Shown: positions 14,994-24,042 of the stretch, piece after piece | Layout of the letters: every line of letters starts with the position of its first letter | Numbering within the stretch: position 1 is the stretch's first letter | From: CAYMSF01 sp964542255 | GTDB taxonomy: Bacteria; Verrucomicrobiota; Lentisphaeria; Victivallales; Victivallaceae | NCBI GenBank assembly: GCA_964542255.1 | Contig: CAZITV010000010.1 | Span: 1 to 33,277 of the forward strand | Direction: 5' to 3' | Length of the DNA stretch: 33,277 nucleotides | The notes under the pieces: model-generated | Databases searched by the model: none | What the model saw: the letters and a program-made list of their open reading frames with translations, nothing else | Told to the model about the DNA's origin: nothing | Program-made: the position numbers and the translations under genes

Positions 14994-15840
14994 ATTGGCA
15001 GTATTGGCACAAATCTTCAGAAAATTTCCTTTGCTTAAAATGGTGTAACATTGTTTTCGCGCGTTCCGATTCCAGGATTGATACAATATCTCTTTGCAGG
15101 CAGTTGCCAAGATTTATAATGCCATTCCTGTCCAGGCAGCATGGAACAACAGTGCCATCAACGAGAATTGCCAATTGTTTACTCAACCCGTGGCAATAAC
15201 CGTCCGTCCTGGCATTGCCGCTGCCTACCGCCGGCCAGCTAAACTCTGCGTCAAAATGCAGATACAGCCGATGGTATATTCTAACACTTTTTTGTTTAGA
15301 ATATTCCGGCGGCACAATAATAAAATTAAACTCTTTTTCAAGCAGTTTGATTAATGGAATATTATCTGAATTAGCAGAAAAATTATTGTCCAAATTCCAC
15401 ATTCGTAAATTAATATATAAATCCGGCCGAATACGCAGCGCAGACATTATAAACTGTAATACATTATTATAATATTCTTGCTGTTCCGGTAGCAATAATT
15501 GTTTGGCCGCATGGGTGGAGATGTTGATTTGCCGAATAATCGGATGGAATAAGGTTTTTTCAAATCCAATCAAATTTGTACCGTTAAGTGTTAAATCAAC
15601 AGGAACAGCTGCGGTTCCGCATATATTAATAATTTTATCAAATTGCGGGTGCAAGGTTGGCTCGCCCATCACATGCAGATAAATTTTTTCAGCCAGCGGG
15701 GCGGCTTGATGCAAAATACGCGTAAAATTTTCGATACTAATAGCGGTGGCGAGGCGTTCTGTCTTGGGGCAAAAACAGCAGTTTAAATTACAGTAATTTA
15801 TAATTTCGATATAAATTTGCTTAAATTTTTTTGATGCCAT
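14974..15840 (-). CDS. Radical SAM protein with SPASM-like C-terminus
   Basis: 289 residues from the ATG at 15840. An upstream ATG at 16002 would add 54 residues that look like read-through of spacer DNA, whereas the strand IYIEIINYCNLNCCFCP starts soon after 15840. CNLNCCFC is the CX3CX2C motif that binds the SAM-cleaving iron-sulphur cluster. HVMGEPTLHPQF is the GEPTL motif after it. The C-terminal part has further cysteines (VVPCCLDRNG, LGNC and LCQYC) of a SPASM-type auxiliary cluster region. Such enzymes modify peptides or act on small molecules; no precursor peptide is evident nearby, so the substrate is unknown. Ribosome site is weak (GGGA at about 13 bases). Confidence 0.85.
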   Translation of the reverse strand: MASKKFKQIYIEIINYCNLNCCFCPKTERLATAISIENFTRILHQAAPLAEKIYLHVMGEPTLHPQFDKIINICGTAAVPVDLTLNGTNLIGFEKTLFHPIIRQINISTHAAKQLLLPEQQEYYNNVLQFIMSALRIRPDLYINLRMWNLDNNFSANSDNIPLIKLLEKEFNFIIVPPEYSKQKSVRIYHRLYLHFDAEFSWPAVGSGNARTDGYCHGLSKQLAILVDGTVVPCCLDRNGIINLGNCLQRDIVSILESERAKTMLHHFKQRKFSEDLCQYCQYSTRFK

Positions 15841-16063
15841 TGTTCTTTGTCCCGGTTGTTGTCTCAAAATAACCATATTTATGCACACTTTGCGCGAATC
15901 AGATATTTTAATTAATAATGAAATAAACATAAGATACGCTGTACTAACAGAAAACCAAGAAGCATATTTGCAATAAACCAAATCTACAGCTATCTTTATC
16001 ATTAATATTTAGCTGAACGCAACTATATGGTATGGAATTTTATCAAACGGGGGACAAATAATT

Positions 16064-17620
16064 ATGAAATTAATCAGTTCAGGCCAAATGTTGGCACTGG
16101 AACAATTGGCGCTTAAAGAGCATGACCTTTCAGGATTTAAGCTTATGGAAACAGCAGGCATGAGAGCTGCTGAAGAGATAATTAATTTTAGCAAAATTTT
16201 AGCAAAAAATCATGCGAAACGGATCGTTTTATTGGCTGGCAAAGGTAACAATGGCGGCGATGCTTATGCAGCAGCCAGATTTCTCGCAGATAGTTTTGAC
16301 GGGAAAATTGTAATTTATGCAATATGTAAAATCAATGACCTGACAACGGATGCCGTGGCACATGCTAAAAAATTACCGGACACAGTTACCGTTATAAATA
16401 AAGAAGAGTTGAATAAAAATGATTTTTTATCAGGCGATATAATCGTAGACGGGTTATTGGGAACTGGAATAAAAGGAATTGTAAAAGCGCCGTATAACCA
16501 GTGGATTGCCGCGGTAAATAGTTCTGCGCTGCCGGTTATCGCGTTGGATGTGCCGTCCGGACTTAATGCAGACACCGGCGAAGAAGAGGGCGAAAGTATT
16601 TTAGCTGACTGTACTATCACTATGGGATTTCCCAAACGCGGGTTGTTCCAGGGACACGGCATCGTTCGCTCCGGCACAATAAGAGTAGTGGATATCGGAT
16701 TGCCGGCCTATTTCGAGAATCTCATCAATTCTGAAGACACGACAATTCTAGAAATCAATACTGCCGCAGATGCTGCAAAAATACTGACCAGGTTACCCAT
16801 TGACAGTCATAAAAACTCCCGTGGTACGGTTTTGATTGTTGCAAGCAGTAAAGAATATTCCGGCTCAGCGATTTTAGCAGCGACAGCTTCATTGCGGGCA
16901 GGTTCAGGACTGGTAAGATTGGCGATTCCGGAGAGTGCGCATCTTACCGGCAATTATCCTCAAGCTTTGATTGTGAAACGCATCAAAGACAATGGTGAAG
17001 GTTTTTTTGCGCAGCAATCTATCGCAGAGCTAATGGAATTGGTGGAGTGTTCTGATGCGATTGTCTTCGGGCCTGGCATTGGTCAAAATCACAGCTTGGT
17101 GCCGTGCTTGAATTATTTATGCAGCTTGGAAAAACCATTAGTGATAGATGCTGATGCACTGAATATTATTTCGCAAGTGCCGGAAATGCTGCGCGGCAAA
17201 GAATCAAATATATTAACGCCGCATCCAGGCGAAATGAAGCGGTTAATGAATGCGTTTGATTTGAGCGACTATCTGAATCAGCCCCGTGAGTTACAGGCAA
17301 AAGCATTGGCAGAAGCAACAGACTGTACAATTGTACTTAAAGGACATCGAACAGTTATTGCCTCGCCTGATGGGCGAATAAAAATTAATCTAACCGGAGG
17401 TCCGATGCTGGCCACCGCAGGAAGCGGAGACTGTCTGGCGGGAATTATTGGCGCACTGCTTGCCGGGGAAGAATCGGATATTTTTGAAATTGCGGCAGCA
17501 GGAGTCTATATACACGGTATTGCGGGTGAAATAAGTAGGTACGGTTATCGCGGGATGATAGCCGATGACATTCCGTTATTGCTGCCGGAGGCAATGAAAC
17601 AAATTTCCCCATTTGCATAA
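16064..17620 (+). CDS. nnr: Bifunctional NAD(P)HX epimerase and dehydratase
   Basis: 518 residues. Repairs hydrated NAD(P)H: an N-terminal YjeF epimerase domain (about 1-215) interconverts the R and S forms, and the C-terminal NnrD domain (about 225-510) dehydrates S-NAD(P)HX using ADP or ATP. Motifs are LAGKGNNGGDAYAAARFL and VDGLLGTGIKG in the epimerase, and LVIDADALNII, LTPHPGEMKRL and GSGDCLAGIIGALLA in the dehydratase. GGGGGA about 13 bases before the ATG supports the start. Divergent from the radical SAM gene, with the thioredoxin-like gene 42 bases downstream. The 223-base gap before it holds only weak promoter-like boxes (TTGCAA at 15968, TATCTT at 15991). Confidence 0.95.
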   Translation: MKLISSGQMLALEQLALKEHDLSGFKLMETAGMRAAEEIINFSKILAKNHAKRIVLLAGKGNNGGDAYAAARFLADSFDGKIVIYAICKINDLTTDAVAHAKKLPDTVTVINKEELNKNDFLSGDIIVDGLLGTGIKGIVKAPYNQWIAAVNSSALPVIALDVPSGLNADTGEEEGESILADCTITMGFPKRGLFQGHGIVRSGTIRVVDIGLPAYFENLINSEDTTILEINTAADAAKILTRLPIDSHKNSRGTVLIVASSKEYSGSAILAATASLRAGSGLVRLAIPESAHLTGNYPQALIVKRIKDNGEGFFAQQSIAELMELVECSDAIVFGPGIGQNHSLVPCLNYLCSLEKPLVIDADALNIISQVPEMLRGKESNILTPHPGEMKRLMNAFDLSDYLNQPRELQAKALAEATDCTIVLKGHRTVIASPDGRIKINLTGGPMLATAGSGDCLAGIIGALLAGEESDIFEIAAAGVYIHGIAGEISRYGYRGMIADDIPLLLPEAMKQISPFA

Positions 17621-17662
17621 TGTGGTTATACGTAATATAATATCAATGAAAGGCCTTTTACA

Positions 17663-18109
17663 ATGAAAAAATTTTTATCAGTGCTGGTGGTGATGTTCTG
17701 CGCAAGTGCAATGTTTGGAGCAGAAAACGACTGGGTGGAAAATTTTGATACAGCTAAAAAGATGTCTGCCTCGGCCAAAAAGTTGATTTTAATTGACTTT
17801 ACCGGTTCAGATTGGTGTGGCTGGTGCATTAAGTTGGATAAAGAAGTATTTGCCAAACCGGAATTTAAAAAATATGCCGCTGATAACTTTATCCTTGTAA
17901 AAATAGATTTTCCACGAAAGAAAAAATTGTCTTCCGAACAGCAGCAAAACAATCGCAGCCTAGCGGAAAAATATAATGTCGAAGGATTTCCAACCGTATT
18001 GTTATTAGACAGTTCCGGCAAGGAATTAGCCCGCACGGGTTATTTCCAAGGAACTGCCGCAGATTATGTGGAACATCTTAAAGATTTACAAAAAAATATC
18101 CCCAAATAG
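17663..18109 (+). CDS. Secreted thioredoxin-like protein
   Basis: 148 residues with a signal peptide (MKKFLSVLVVMFCASAMFGA). The mature domain opens LILIDFTGSDWCGWCIKLD, giving a CGWC redox motif, and closes with GFPTVLLLDSSGKE containing the cis-proline. Between them is the insert KVDFPRKKKLS typical of DUF255/thioredoxin-7-like reductases. It should act outside the cytoplasmic membrane as a reductant or isomerase and would receive electrons from DsbD, whose gene starts about 200 bases downstream in the same direction. The 199-base gap between them has a short hairpin (18181-18200) but no convincing terminator. Confidence 0.9.
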   Translation: MKKFLSVLVVMFCASAMFGAENDWVENFDTAKKMSASAKKLILIDFTGSDWCGWCIKLDKEVFAKPEFKKYAADNFILVKIDFPRKKKLSSEQQQNNRSLAEKYNVEGFPTVLLLDSSGKELARTGYFQGTAADYVEHLKDLQKNIPK

Positions 18110-18308
18110 CAAAATTAGGGGCTATTTAAAAAGAACCTTTGCATTGTTGCATTTTTCCCGGAGTTTATGACGTTTGTGACTTGCCGCCGGTCTTCGGCAA
18201 ATTTCAAAATCAGCACGGAGTATCTTGCAAAACATTGTCAGGTTTATTTTTGAATAACTCATTATGGATTAAAAACACGGTGTGATTGTACTTCGAACAG
18301 GACGCACA

Positions 18309-19883
18309 ATGAAAAAAATTTACTATTTTATCGCATCAACCTTATTATTTGTTTGTGTGGTCAAGGCAGAAATTAATTATTCTAATGCCTTTGTTTGGAA
18401 TTGTCAGCGCAATGGCGGCTTGCTAGAGGTTTCTGTGAGAGTCATGCCGCAGCACTACTTATATTATGAACAAACCCAAATCGAAGTTAAGGATGCTTTT
18501 GGTAAATCTATCCCACCATATTCTTTGCCGGTTTCTATTGCTCATTCCGACCCTTTTTCTGGAACGGTAAAAATTATTCCCGGCGACACTTCTGCATCAT
18601 GGAGTTATAAGTTGGTCGGTAAGGCGCCTTATTATGTAAGCATTGACTTTCAAGGATGCCGCAGCCGCAGCGAGCAGCGCCCGGCAATATGTTTCCCACC
18701 CGGCAATCAAGAGTTTAAAGTCAACGAGTCTGCACAGATTCTTCCTGTGCTATCTGCAAAATCCAGGGAAAACACATTGCGCATGACCAAATCTTTGGAA
18801 GGAATACTTCAGCGCTTTACCATTGAGCGCAGTGCCGGCGGGTATATGAATGCAGCGGAGTTTATTACCTTTCTTGATAAAAATTCAGCACCAAAACAAA
18901 TGCTATCCGGGGAAAATATTTTTTTAATCATCTTGATAGTGTTATTAGGGGGAATTGGATTAAACCTTACCCCTTGTGTTTTGCCAATGATTCCTATTAA
19001 TTTAGCAATTATCGGCGCTGGCGACTCAGGAGAAAAAAACAAAGTCAAGGGTTTTCTTCTAGGTGGCTCTTATGGTTTTGGTATTGCTGTTTCCTATGGA
19101 TCGATTGGTTTAATTTCTGTTTTGACCGGGACAAGGTTTGGCGTGTTAAATTCTACGGCATGGTTTAATTTTACTGTAGCCGCAATATTTTTTGTTTTGG
19201 GAGTGTCATTATTTGGAATATTTAATATAGAATTTTCCAAAATTTTTGGTAAAATACATTTAAATTCAAACAAAGGGAAACTTTTTGGTGCGTTCGTCAT
19301 GGGCGCTGTTGCGGCGCTGCTTGCCGGGGCATGTGTTGCCCCGGTAGTAATTGCTGTAATAGTTTTTTCCACCGAGCTATATTCTTCCGGACAAAGCTAC
19401 GGATTGCTGCTGCCATTTTTACTTGGTTTCGGAATGGCGCTGCCGTGGCCTTTTGCTGGCGCTGGAATGGCAGTGCTGCCTAAACCGGGTAAATGGATGC
19501 AGCGGATTAAAATATTATTCGCAGTTATTATCATTGCCGGCAGCGCGTGGTACGCCTACCAAGGCATTTTGCAGGTTGATTGGTTGGTCGACGATAAAAA
19601 CAGCTATTCGCAGCTGGCCACGTTAGAAATGGAATTAAAGAAAGCATTACAAACGAATAAAAAAGTTGTAATAGATTTTTGGGCATCATGGTGCAAAAAC
19701 TGCAAAGAGATGGACGCAACAACCTTTGAGAACGATGCAGTATTGGCAAAATTAGAATCTTTTGTTGTAATAAAATTTCAAGCTGAAAAATTAGACGACC
19801 CGGAAATTAAACCAGCTTTAGATTACTTTAAAATTATCGGCTTGCCTTCGTACGTTATTCTAAGCCCTATAAAACAAAAATAG
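18309..19883 (+). CDS. dsbD: Thiol:disulfide interchange protein DsbD, short C-terminal domain
   Basis: 525 residues from the ATG at 18309, chosen over 18282 because AGGA lies eight bases upstream and a signal peptide follows at once. It passes electrons from cytoplasmic thioredoxin to the periplasm. All three redox cysteine pairs are seen: the N-terminal domain has QGC...ICFPP, the membrane domain (about eight helices from residue 204) has LTPCVLPM and AGACVAPV, and the C-terminal thioredoxin domain has WASWCKNCKEMD. That last domain ends only about 15 residues after the cis-proline motif GLPSYVIL, missing the final strand and helix. There is no sign of a frameshift, as the next gene begins 12 bases later. 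Confidence 0.93.
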   Translation: MKKIYYFIASTLLFVCVVKAEINYSNAFVWNCQRNGGLLEVSVRVMPQHYLYYEQTQIEVKDAFGKSIPPYSLPVSIAHSDPFSGTVKIIPGDTSASWSYKLVGKAPYYVSIDFQGCRSRSEQRPAICFPPGNQEFKVNESAQILPVLSAKSRENTLRMTKSLEGILQRFTIERSAGGYMNAAEFITFLDKNSAPKQMLSGENIFLIILIVLLGGIGLNLTPCVLPMIPINLAIIGAGDSGEKNKVKGFLLGGSYGFGIAVSYGSIGLISVLTGTRFGVLNSTAWFNFTVAAIFFVLGVSLFGIFNIEFSKIFGKIHLNSNKGKLFGAFVMGAVAALLAGACVAPVVIAVIVFSTELYSSGQSYGLLLPFLLGFGMALPWPFAGAGMAVLPKPGKWMQRIKILFAVIIIAGSAWYAYQGILQVDWLVDDKNSYSQLATLEMELKKALQTNKKVVIDFWASWCKNCKEMDATTFENDAVLAKLESFVVIKFQAEKLDDPEIKPALDYFKIIGLPSYVILSPIKQK

Positions 19884-19895
19884 AGAGTTTGCAAA

Positions 19896-20369
19896 ATGAC
19901 TACACAACAAGAAACATGGCAGAAGGTGGAAGAAGTATTAGCGGAACAACGTTTTGGAATTCTTGCTACGCTAATGGGCGAATATCCATATACTGGCGCT
20001 GTCGCGTTTGCGGTTCATGATAATGCAATGAAACTTTTTTTTGCAACGCCGCGGGCAACGCGTAAATTCGCAAATTTAAAACAGCATTCCCAGGCATCGC
20101 TTTTTATCAGTAATAACTCTAATCTTGCTGAAGATATTACCAAGGCAATAGGTATTACTGCGGTGGGCAATACAGAAGAGATGGAGAAAATTAAAAAAAA
20201 TCAAAAATATTTTAACCTTTTTATTTCGCGTCATCCCTATTTAAAAGATTTTATTAATTCCACAGAAACGGCAATGTTTATTCTGAATATAGAAAAATAT
20301 CATGTGGTCAGAAATTTTCAGCAGGTTTTCGAGTTTGAGCCAGGCGAAAATCGCACAACGGCAGAATAA
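19896..20369 (+). CDS. Pyridoxamine 5'-phosphate oxidase family FMN-binding protein
   Basis: 157 residues with the split-barrel flavin fold: RFGILATLMGEYPYTGAVAF is the first beta pair, KLFFATPRATRKFANLKQ is the FMN-phosphate loop region and ASLFISN the next strand. The family includes pyridoxamine oxidases, heme-degrading enzymes and flavin reductases; the sequence alone does not choose among them. It lies 12 bases after dsbD on the same strand, so it is likely cotranscribed and could share a redox role. It is convergent with the DUF2079 gene, 19 bases away. Confidence 0.85.
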   Translation: MTTQQETWQKVEEVLAEQRFGILATLMGEYPYTGAVAFAVHDNAMKLFFATPRATRKFANLKQHSQASLFISNNSNLAEDITKAIGITAVGNTEEMEKIKKNQKYFNLFISRHPYLKDFINSTETAMFILNIEKYHVVRNFQQVFEFEPGENRTTAE

Positions 20370-20388
20370 ACGATTGATAATTAAAGCG

Positions 20389-22647
20389 TTATAACGTTGT
20401 TTCCGGAGTGCGGAAATTGACATTAATATTGATAAATTCAATATTATCAGGTGGAGTTTCAAATTCTACAATAAAACAATAGATATCTCCGGATGAAGCA
20501 AAATCAGCCGGGAATATACCGTCGCCATAGATTTTTTGGATATATTCCTCTTCAGAGTTCTTGCTGGTTAACACAAATTTTATATTTATATCAGCACCAA
20601 CTTTTCTTTCCAGGCGCAATGCACAGTTCAGGCGGACTTTTCCTGCTATGACTTCCTTTTTATAGCGCAGTGAAAATGCCGAATTGTTTGTTTCCTGCAA
20701 AACTCCGGAGTATTCCCATTCTTCCGGGCTCATTGTTTTTAATGGTGATGGTCTATCGATGCGTTTGCCGCGCTTAAAGATTAAAATTTGTCTAAAACCA
20801 ACCTCCTTATTAAGAATCAATTGATAATCTTTATTTTGTAGAAAAAACTTTTTTGCAGCGTCTGTATAGTTAATTGCCAGCAGGTCATCCAAATCCAGCA
20901 TTACATATTCTCCCGGCGAAACATGCTTGTTATCAAAGAATAAAACTTTGTTTCTCAGGACAAAATAACTGGCGAAGCGGCAATGCAATACTGTGGTAAT
21001 TGTCACCCCTGGAGGGATAATTTGCTCTATTGCTCTCCTGATGTCGGGGCCGCTTCGTGGAGCATTAGTTATTTTAATCACATCGTTTTTGCCAAACGGA
21101 ACAAAACCAAAAAAATAATTGCATAAAAGAGAGAGAGAAAGAGTCCCAAACAATACTGTGCGGGGTAAGTTTAAGCATTGCTGATTTGTTAAACCATAGA
21201 GCAGCCAGCGGTGCAATGCAAAAATTTTGCCTTGTTCGAGTTCTTTATATGCCAGCACCGCAGCAAAGAAATTTAACGCGACAAACTCGGTTTGATAATG
21301 GATCCCGATATTTTGCAACTGGTCAGTTTCCTGGAGACAAACCGCGCCAAGCATAATAAATCCCGGCAGCAGCAGTAGTGGACGGCATAATGATAACAGC
21401 CCTAATGGCAGCAGCAGCATAGTTAAAAAATAAAAATTACATGGGCGGAATAATGCTTTTAGGACTGCCGCCGGATTTATTAGCGGCGACAATAGTACCG
21501 TTCCCATAGAACTGCCTAAATTGATAAAGCGGTTAGTATATTCATACTCTTCTTGAAACGCCATTTGCGGCATGATAATTTTAACAATGACCAAAAGATA
21601 AGTCAGGCTGAATAAAAAAATGAATAATCCCAAACGCCGCTGTCCGACAATAAATATCACGGTACCCATTCCAAGCCAAAATACTGGGACAGTTTCTTTT
21701 AAAGTCAGAGAAACTAAAAAAATCACCACGGCCAGCTTAAAGCGTTTTTCCTGCCATAGCCAGCAAAATAAAAACAATAAAGGGAAAAATGTATAAATAT
21801 CGTGAAACCCATAATAAATAGTGATTATCATATTGGAAAGAGACGCATAAATAAGCACTGCAAACGCCAGCACCAGTGCTGCGCCAGAATTAATTTTCAG
21901 CCGGCGGGCAAAAAAATAGACGAAGGTACCTCCAGAAAAAATTAACAGTGAATTAAGCAGGAAAAATGCGGCTTCAGAACGGAAAACCCAAACATATGGT
22001 GATAGCAATAAAATTACTCCGGGAATAAAGTGAATCCCAAGAAATGAACGCCCAGCTTCATCAGAATAAAACCACTTCCCATTCAGCGTATTGTCAATTA
22101 TGTTCAGATAGACTCCCCAGTCATGATAGTCTAAATATAGCACATCGCGCGCTATAATTTGAAACCAGGTATAATAACCCACCATAATGGCGGTAATTCC
22201 TGCTACCAGCAGCCAATTATAACGGGACTCAAGAGACTTTTCCCAAGGCGGCACGTTTGGCCATATATAAGCAACCCTAAACAATGTCAGGCCGCAACCC
22301 AATACAAATAGGCAGGGAGTATAGATCTCAAGGGGTAGAAAAAAGGTTGGTAAATTTAATAAAATAGGCAGAAGTGCTTTATGGTAATTCCAATAACCAG
22401 GTTGTGGGGATGCTGATTTTTGCACGAATAAATACAGTCCTGCACATGATAGGGCGGCAAAACAAGGAATGATTATTAAACATAACGATGAAATTTCCGA
22501 CGGTGGTAGAAATATTTTATACGTTACCAGCCGCAGCCGATACAATATAAAAATGTTTAAATAAAACGCAAACCCAAAAACTAACCCAAAGCAAAGCGCC
22601 AGGAAATAATGACCGGCATTAATTAATACATTTTTTTTTCGGTTCAT
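20389..22647 (-). CDS. DUF2079-type polytopic membrane protein
   Basis: 752 residues with about a dozen hydrophobic segments through residue 515 and a soluble C-terminal part of about 235 residues. The stretch around residues 172-215 (HDWGVYLNIIDNTLNGKWFY, then LGIHFIPGVILLLSPYVWVF) is the DUF2079 signature, a family of predicted membrane proteins related to GT-C glycosyltransferases. An aspartate in the first external loop (YLDYHDWG) could be the catalytic acid of such an enzyme. Donor and acceptor are unknown. The first membrane protein in the window (284-2302) has a similar overall plan. The start at 22647 lacks a good ribosome site. Confidence 0.85.
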   Translation of the reverse strand: MNRKKNVLINAGHYFLALCFGLVFGFAFYLNIFILYRLRLVTYKIFLPPSEISSLCLIIIPCFAALSCAGLYLFVQKSASPQPGYWNYHKALLPILLNLPTFFLPLEIYTPCLFVLGCGLTLFRVAYIWPNVPPWEKSLESRYNWLLVAGITAIMVGYYTWFQIIARDVLYLDYHDWGVYLNIIDNTLNGKWFYSDEAGRSFLGIHFIPGVILLLSPYVWVFRSEAAFFLLNSLLIFSGGTFVYFFARRLKINSGAALVLAFAVLIYASLSNMIITIYYGFHDIYTFFPLLFLFCWLWQEKRFKLAVVIFLVSLTLKETVPVFWLGMGTVIFIVGQRRLGLFIFLFSLTYLLVIVKIIMPQMAFQEEYEYTNRFINLGSSMGTVLLSPLINPAAVLKALFRPCNFYFLTMLLLPLGLLSLCRPLLLLPGFIMLGAVCLQETDQLQNIGIHYQTEFVALNFFAAVLAYKELEQGKIFALHRWLLYGLTNQQCLNLPRTVLFGTLSLSLLCNYFFGFVPFGKNDVIKITNAPRSGPDIRRAIEQIIPPGVTITTVLHCRFASYFVLRNKVLFFDNKHVSPGEYVMLDLDDLLAINYTDAAKKFFLQNKDYQLILNKEVGFRQILIFKRGKRIDRPSPLKTMSPEEWEYSGVLQETNNSAFSLRYKKEVIAGKVRLNCALRLERKVGADINIKFVLTSKNSEEEYIQKIYGDGIFPADFASSGDIYCFIVEFETPPDNIEFININVNFRTPETTL

Positions 22648-22789
22648 ATTAACACATTATTAACCAATACGTTTGAAAGGAATCTTTGTATATATGCTTG
22701 ATTAAAAAGACAATAGAGCTAATTTCAAAACTCTTTCTGTGCGTTTTAAGCAGTTTTTTAGAATATGACACAACTAAGACTGTTTCCGC

Positions 22790-23350
22790 TTAGTTACTGC
22801 AATCAGGCAAATGGTCAAGGAAATCGTCGACAGCCGCCGCCAAATTGTCCGAAATCTTTACTCCGGCAGGGTTCTGGCTTTTGATTACTTCAGCACCGTA
22901 CCCTGTGCGTACTAAATAACAGTTCTTGCATCCTGCGCGCTGTGCTGCCTCTAAATCAGAAATTCTATCGCCTACCATAAACGATTGTGTCAAGTCAATG
23001 GCGTATTTCTTTGCTGCCTGCAGCAGCATCCCTGGTTCAGGCTTGCGGCATTTGCACGCGCCGCTAAATTCCGGATGATGCGGGCAAAAATAGTATTCGT
23101 CTATCATTGCACCTTCTTTGTTAAGCAAGTCCTGGATTCTTTCGTTGACTTTATGAACATCTTCAACCCGATACAGTCCTCTGGCTACTCCTGCTTGGTT
23201 AGAAACTACGATCGCCAAATATCCATGTTGCCGCAATTTCTTAATTGCTTGGGCGCTCCCGGTAATAATTATTGCCTTATCCGGGTCGCTCAGGTAGTCA
23301 ACCTCCTCGTTAACAACACCGTCACGGTCTAAAAAACAAGCCTTGTTCAT
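22790..23350 (-). CDS. gmhB: D-glycero-D-manno-heptose 1,7-bisphosphate 7-phosphatase
   Basis: 186 residues, the normal length. Removes the C7 phosphate in the synthesis of ADP- or GDP-heptose for lipopolysaccharide or surface glycans. HAD motifs are FLDRDGVVNEE at the N-terminus, VVSNQAGVARG, KPEPGMLLQAAKKY and MVGDRISDLEAAQRAG. The zinc-binding insert CPHHPEFSGACKCRKP has three cysteines and a histidine as in GmhB. AAGG lies about 11 bases before the ATG. Divergent from yraN with a 206-base gap. No other heptose-synthesis gene is in view. Confidence 0.95.
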   Translation of the reverse strand: MNKACFLDRDGVVNEEVDYLSDPDKAIIITGSAQAIKKLRQHGYLAIVVSNQAGVARGLYRVEDVHKVNERIQDLLNKEGAMIDEYYFCPHHPEFSGACKCRKPEPGMLLQAAKKYAIDLTQSFMVGDRISDLEAAQRAGCKNCYLVRTGYGAEVIKSQNPAGVKISDNLAAAVDDFLDHLPDCSN

Positions 23351-23556
23351 CTAATATAACCTTCTAAGCGGATTTCAAAACTATTTTCAATTGGTTTATA
23401 CGCCGAATCACAATTTTTAAGCAAGTAAGGTTGCGATGCGGCATTATATTCAAAAACTATACCCCGGAAACAGTTATTTACAACTTTCCTGCTTGTATTA
23501 TTCCTATTACAAATTAAGTTTTGAGGAGAAATATTTTATTTTGGAAAATTATTAAA

Positions 23557-24042
23557 ATGTACTCTCCCCGCGATATTATCAACTCTGCATCGGCGCAGAT
23601 CGGAATTAATCAACTTTTCCGCTGGAATTTTCGGCGGCACAAGTGTAAGTTTGCGGCATGGAAATCAAAACATTTACGCTTAGGGCGGCGCGGCGAAAAA
23701 CTTGCCAGCGCATTGTTACGCACCAAAAATTATATTATTTTGTGCCGCAATTACAAGCTTAAATCCGGAGAAATAGATATCGTTGCTAGAGATGGCGCGG
23801 TTCTGGTATTTATTGAAGTAAAAACACGCAGCCATACGACAAGGTCCCGACCTGCTCAAGGCTTAACTGAAAAACAGAAGAAGAGAATTGTTTCGGCAGC
23901 AATGAAATATCTTAAGCAAATTGATAGTCCAGAGGTTGTTTACCGTTTTGACCTGATCGAGATGGTTTTATCTCCTTGGAAAATTTATGAAGCCAGGCAT
24001 TGGATTGGCCATTTTAACCCATCTGGCAAAGATATTATGTGA
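23557..24042 (+). CDS. yraN: YraN family (UPF0102) nuclease-fold protein
   Basis: 161 residues from the ATG at 23557; a TTG at 23521 would add 12. The core from about residue 43 has RLGRRGEKLASALLRTKNY and SGEIDIVARDG...VFIEVKTR, the D-E-x-K nuclease-like motif of UPF0102. QGLTEKQKKRIVSAAMKYL follows as the helix of the fold. The N-terminal 40 residues are basic and have no known domain. Related proteins are linked to Holliday-junction and DNA-repair processing in some bacteria, but the role is not settled. Its 3' end overlaps the convergent helicase gene by eight bases. Confidence 0.88.
   Translation: MYSPRDIINSASAQIGINQLFRWNFRRHKCKFAAWKSKHLRLGRRGEKLASALLRTKNYIILCRNYKLKSGEIDIVARDGAVLVFIEVKTRSHTTRSRPAQGLTEKQKKRIVSAAMKYLKQIDSPEVVYRFDLIEMVLSPWKIYEARHWIGHFNPSGKDIM

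Noticed and set aside
15841..16002. N-terminal extension of the radical SAM protein to the ATG at 16002
   Set aside because: The extra 54 residues are unlike the family and the core strand begins directly after the internal ATG at 15840.
18181..18200. Hairpin TTGCCG/CGGCAA between the thioredoxin-like gene and dsbD as a terminator
   Set aside because: Only six base pairs, no T-tract, and some 70 bases past the stop codon.
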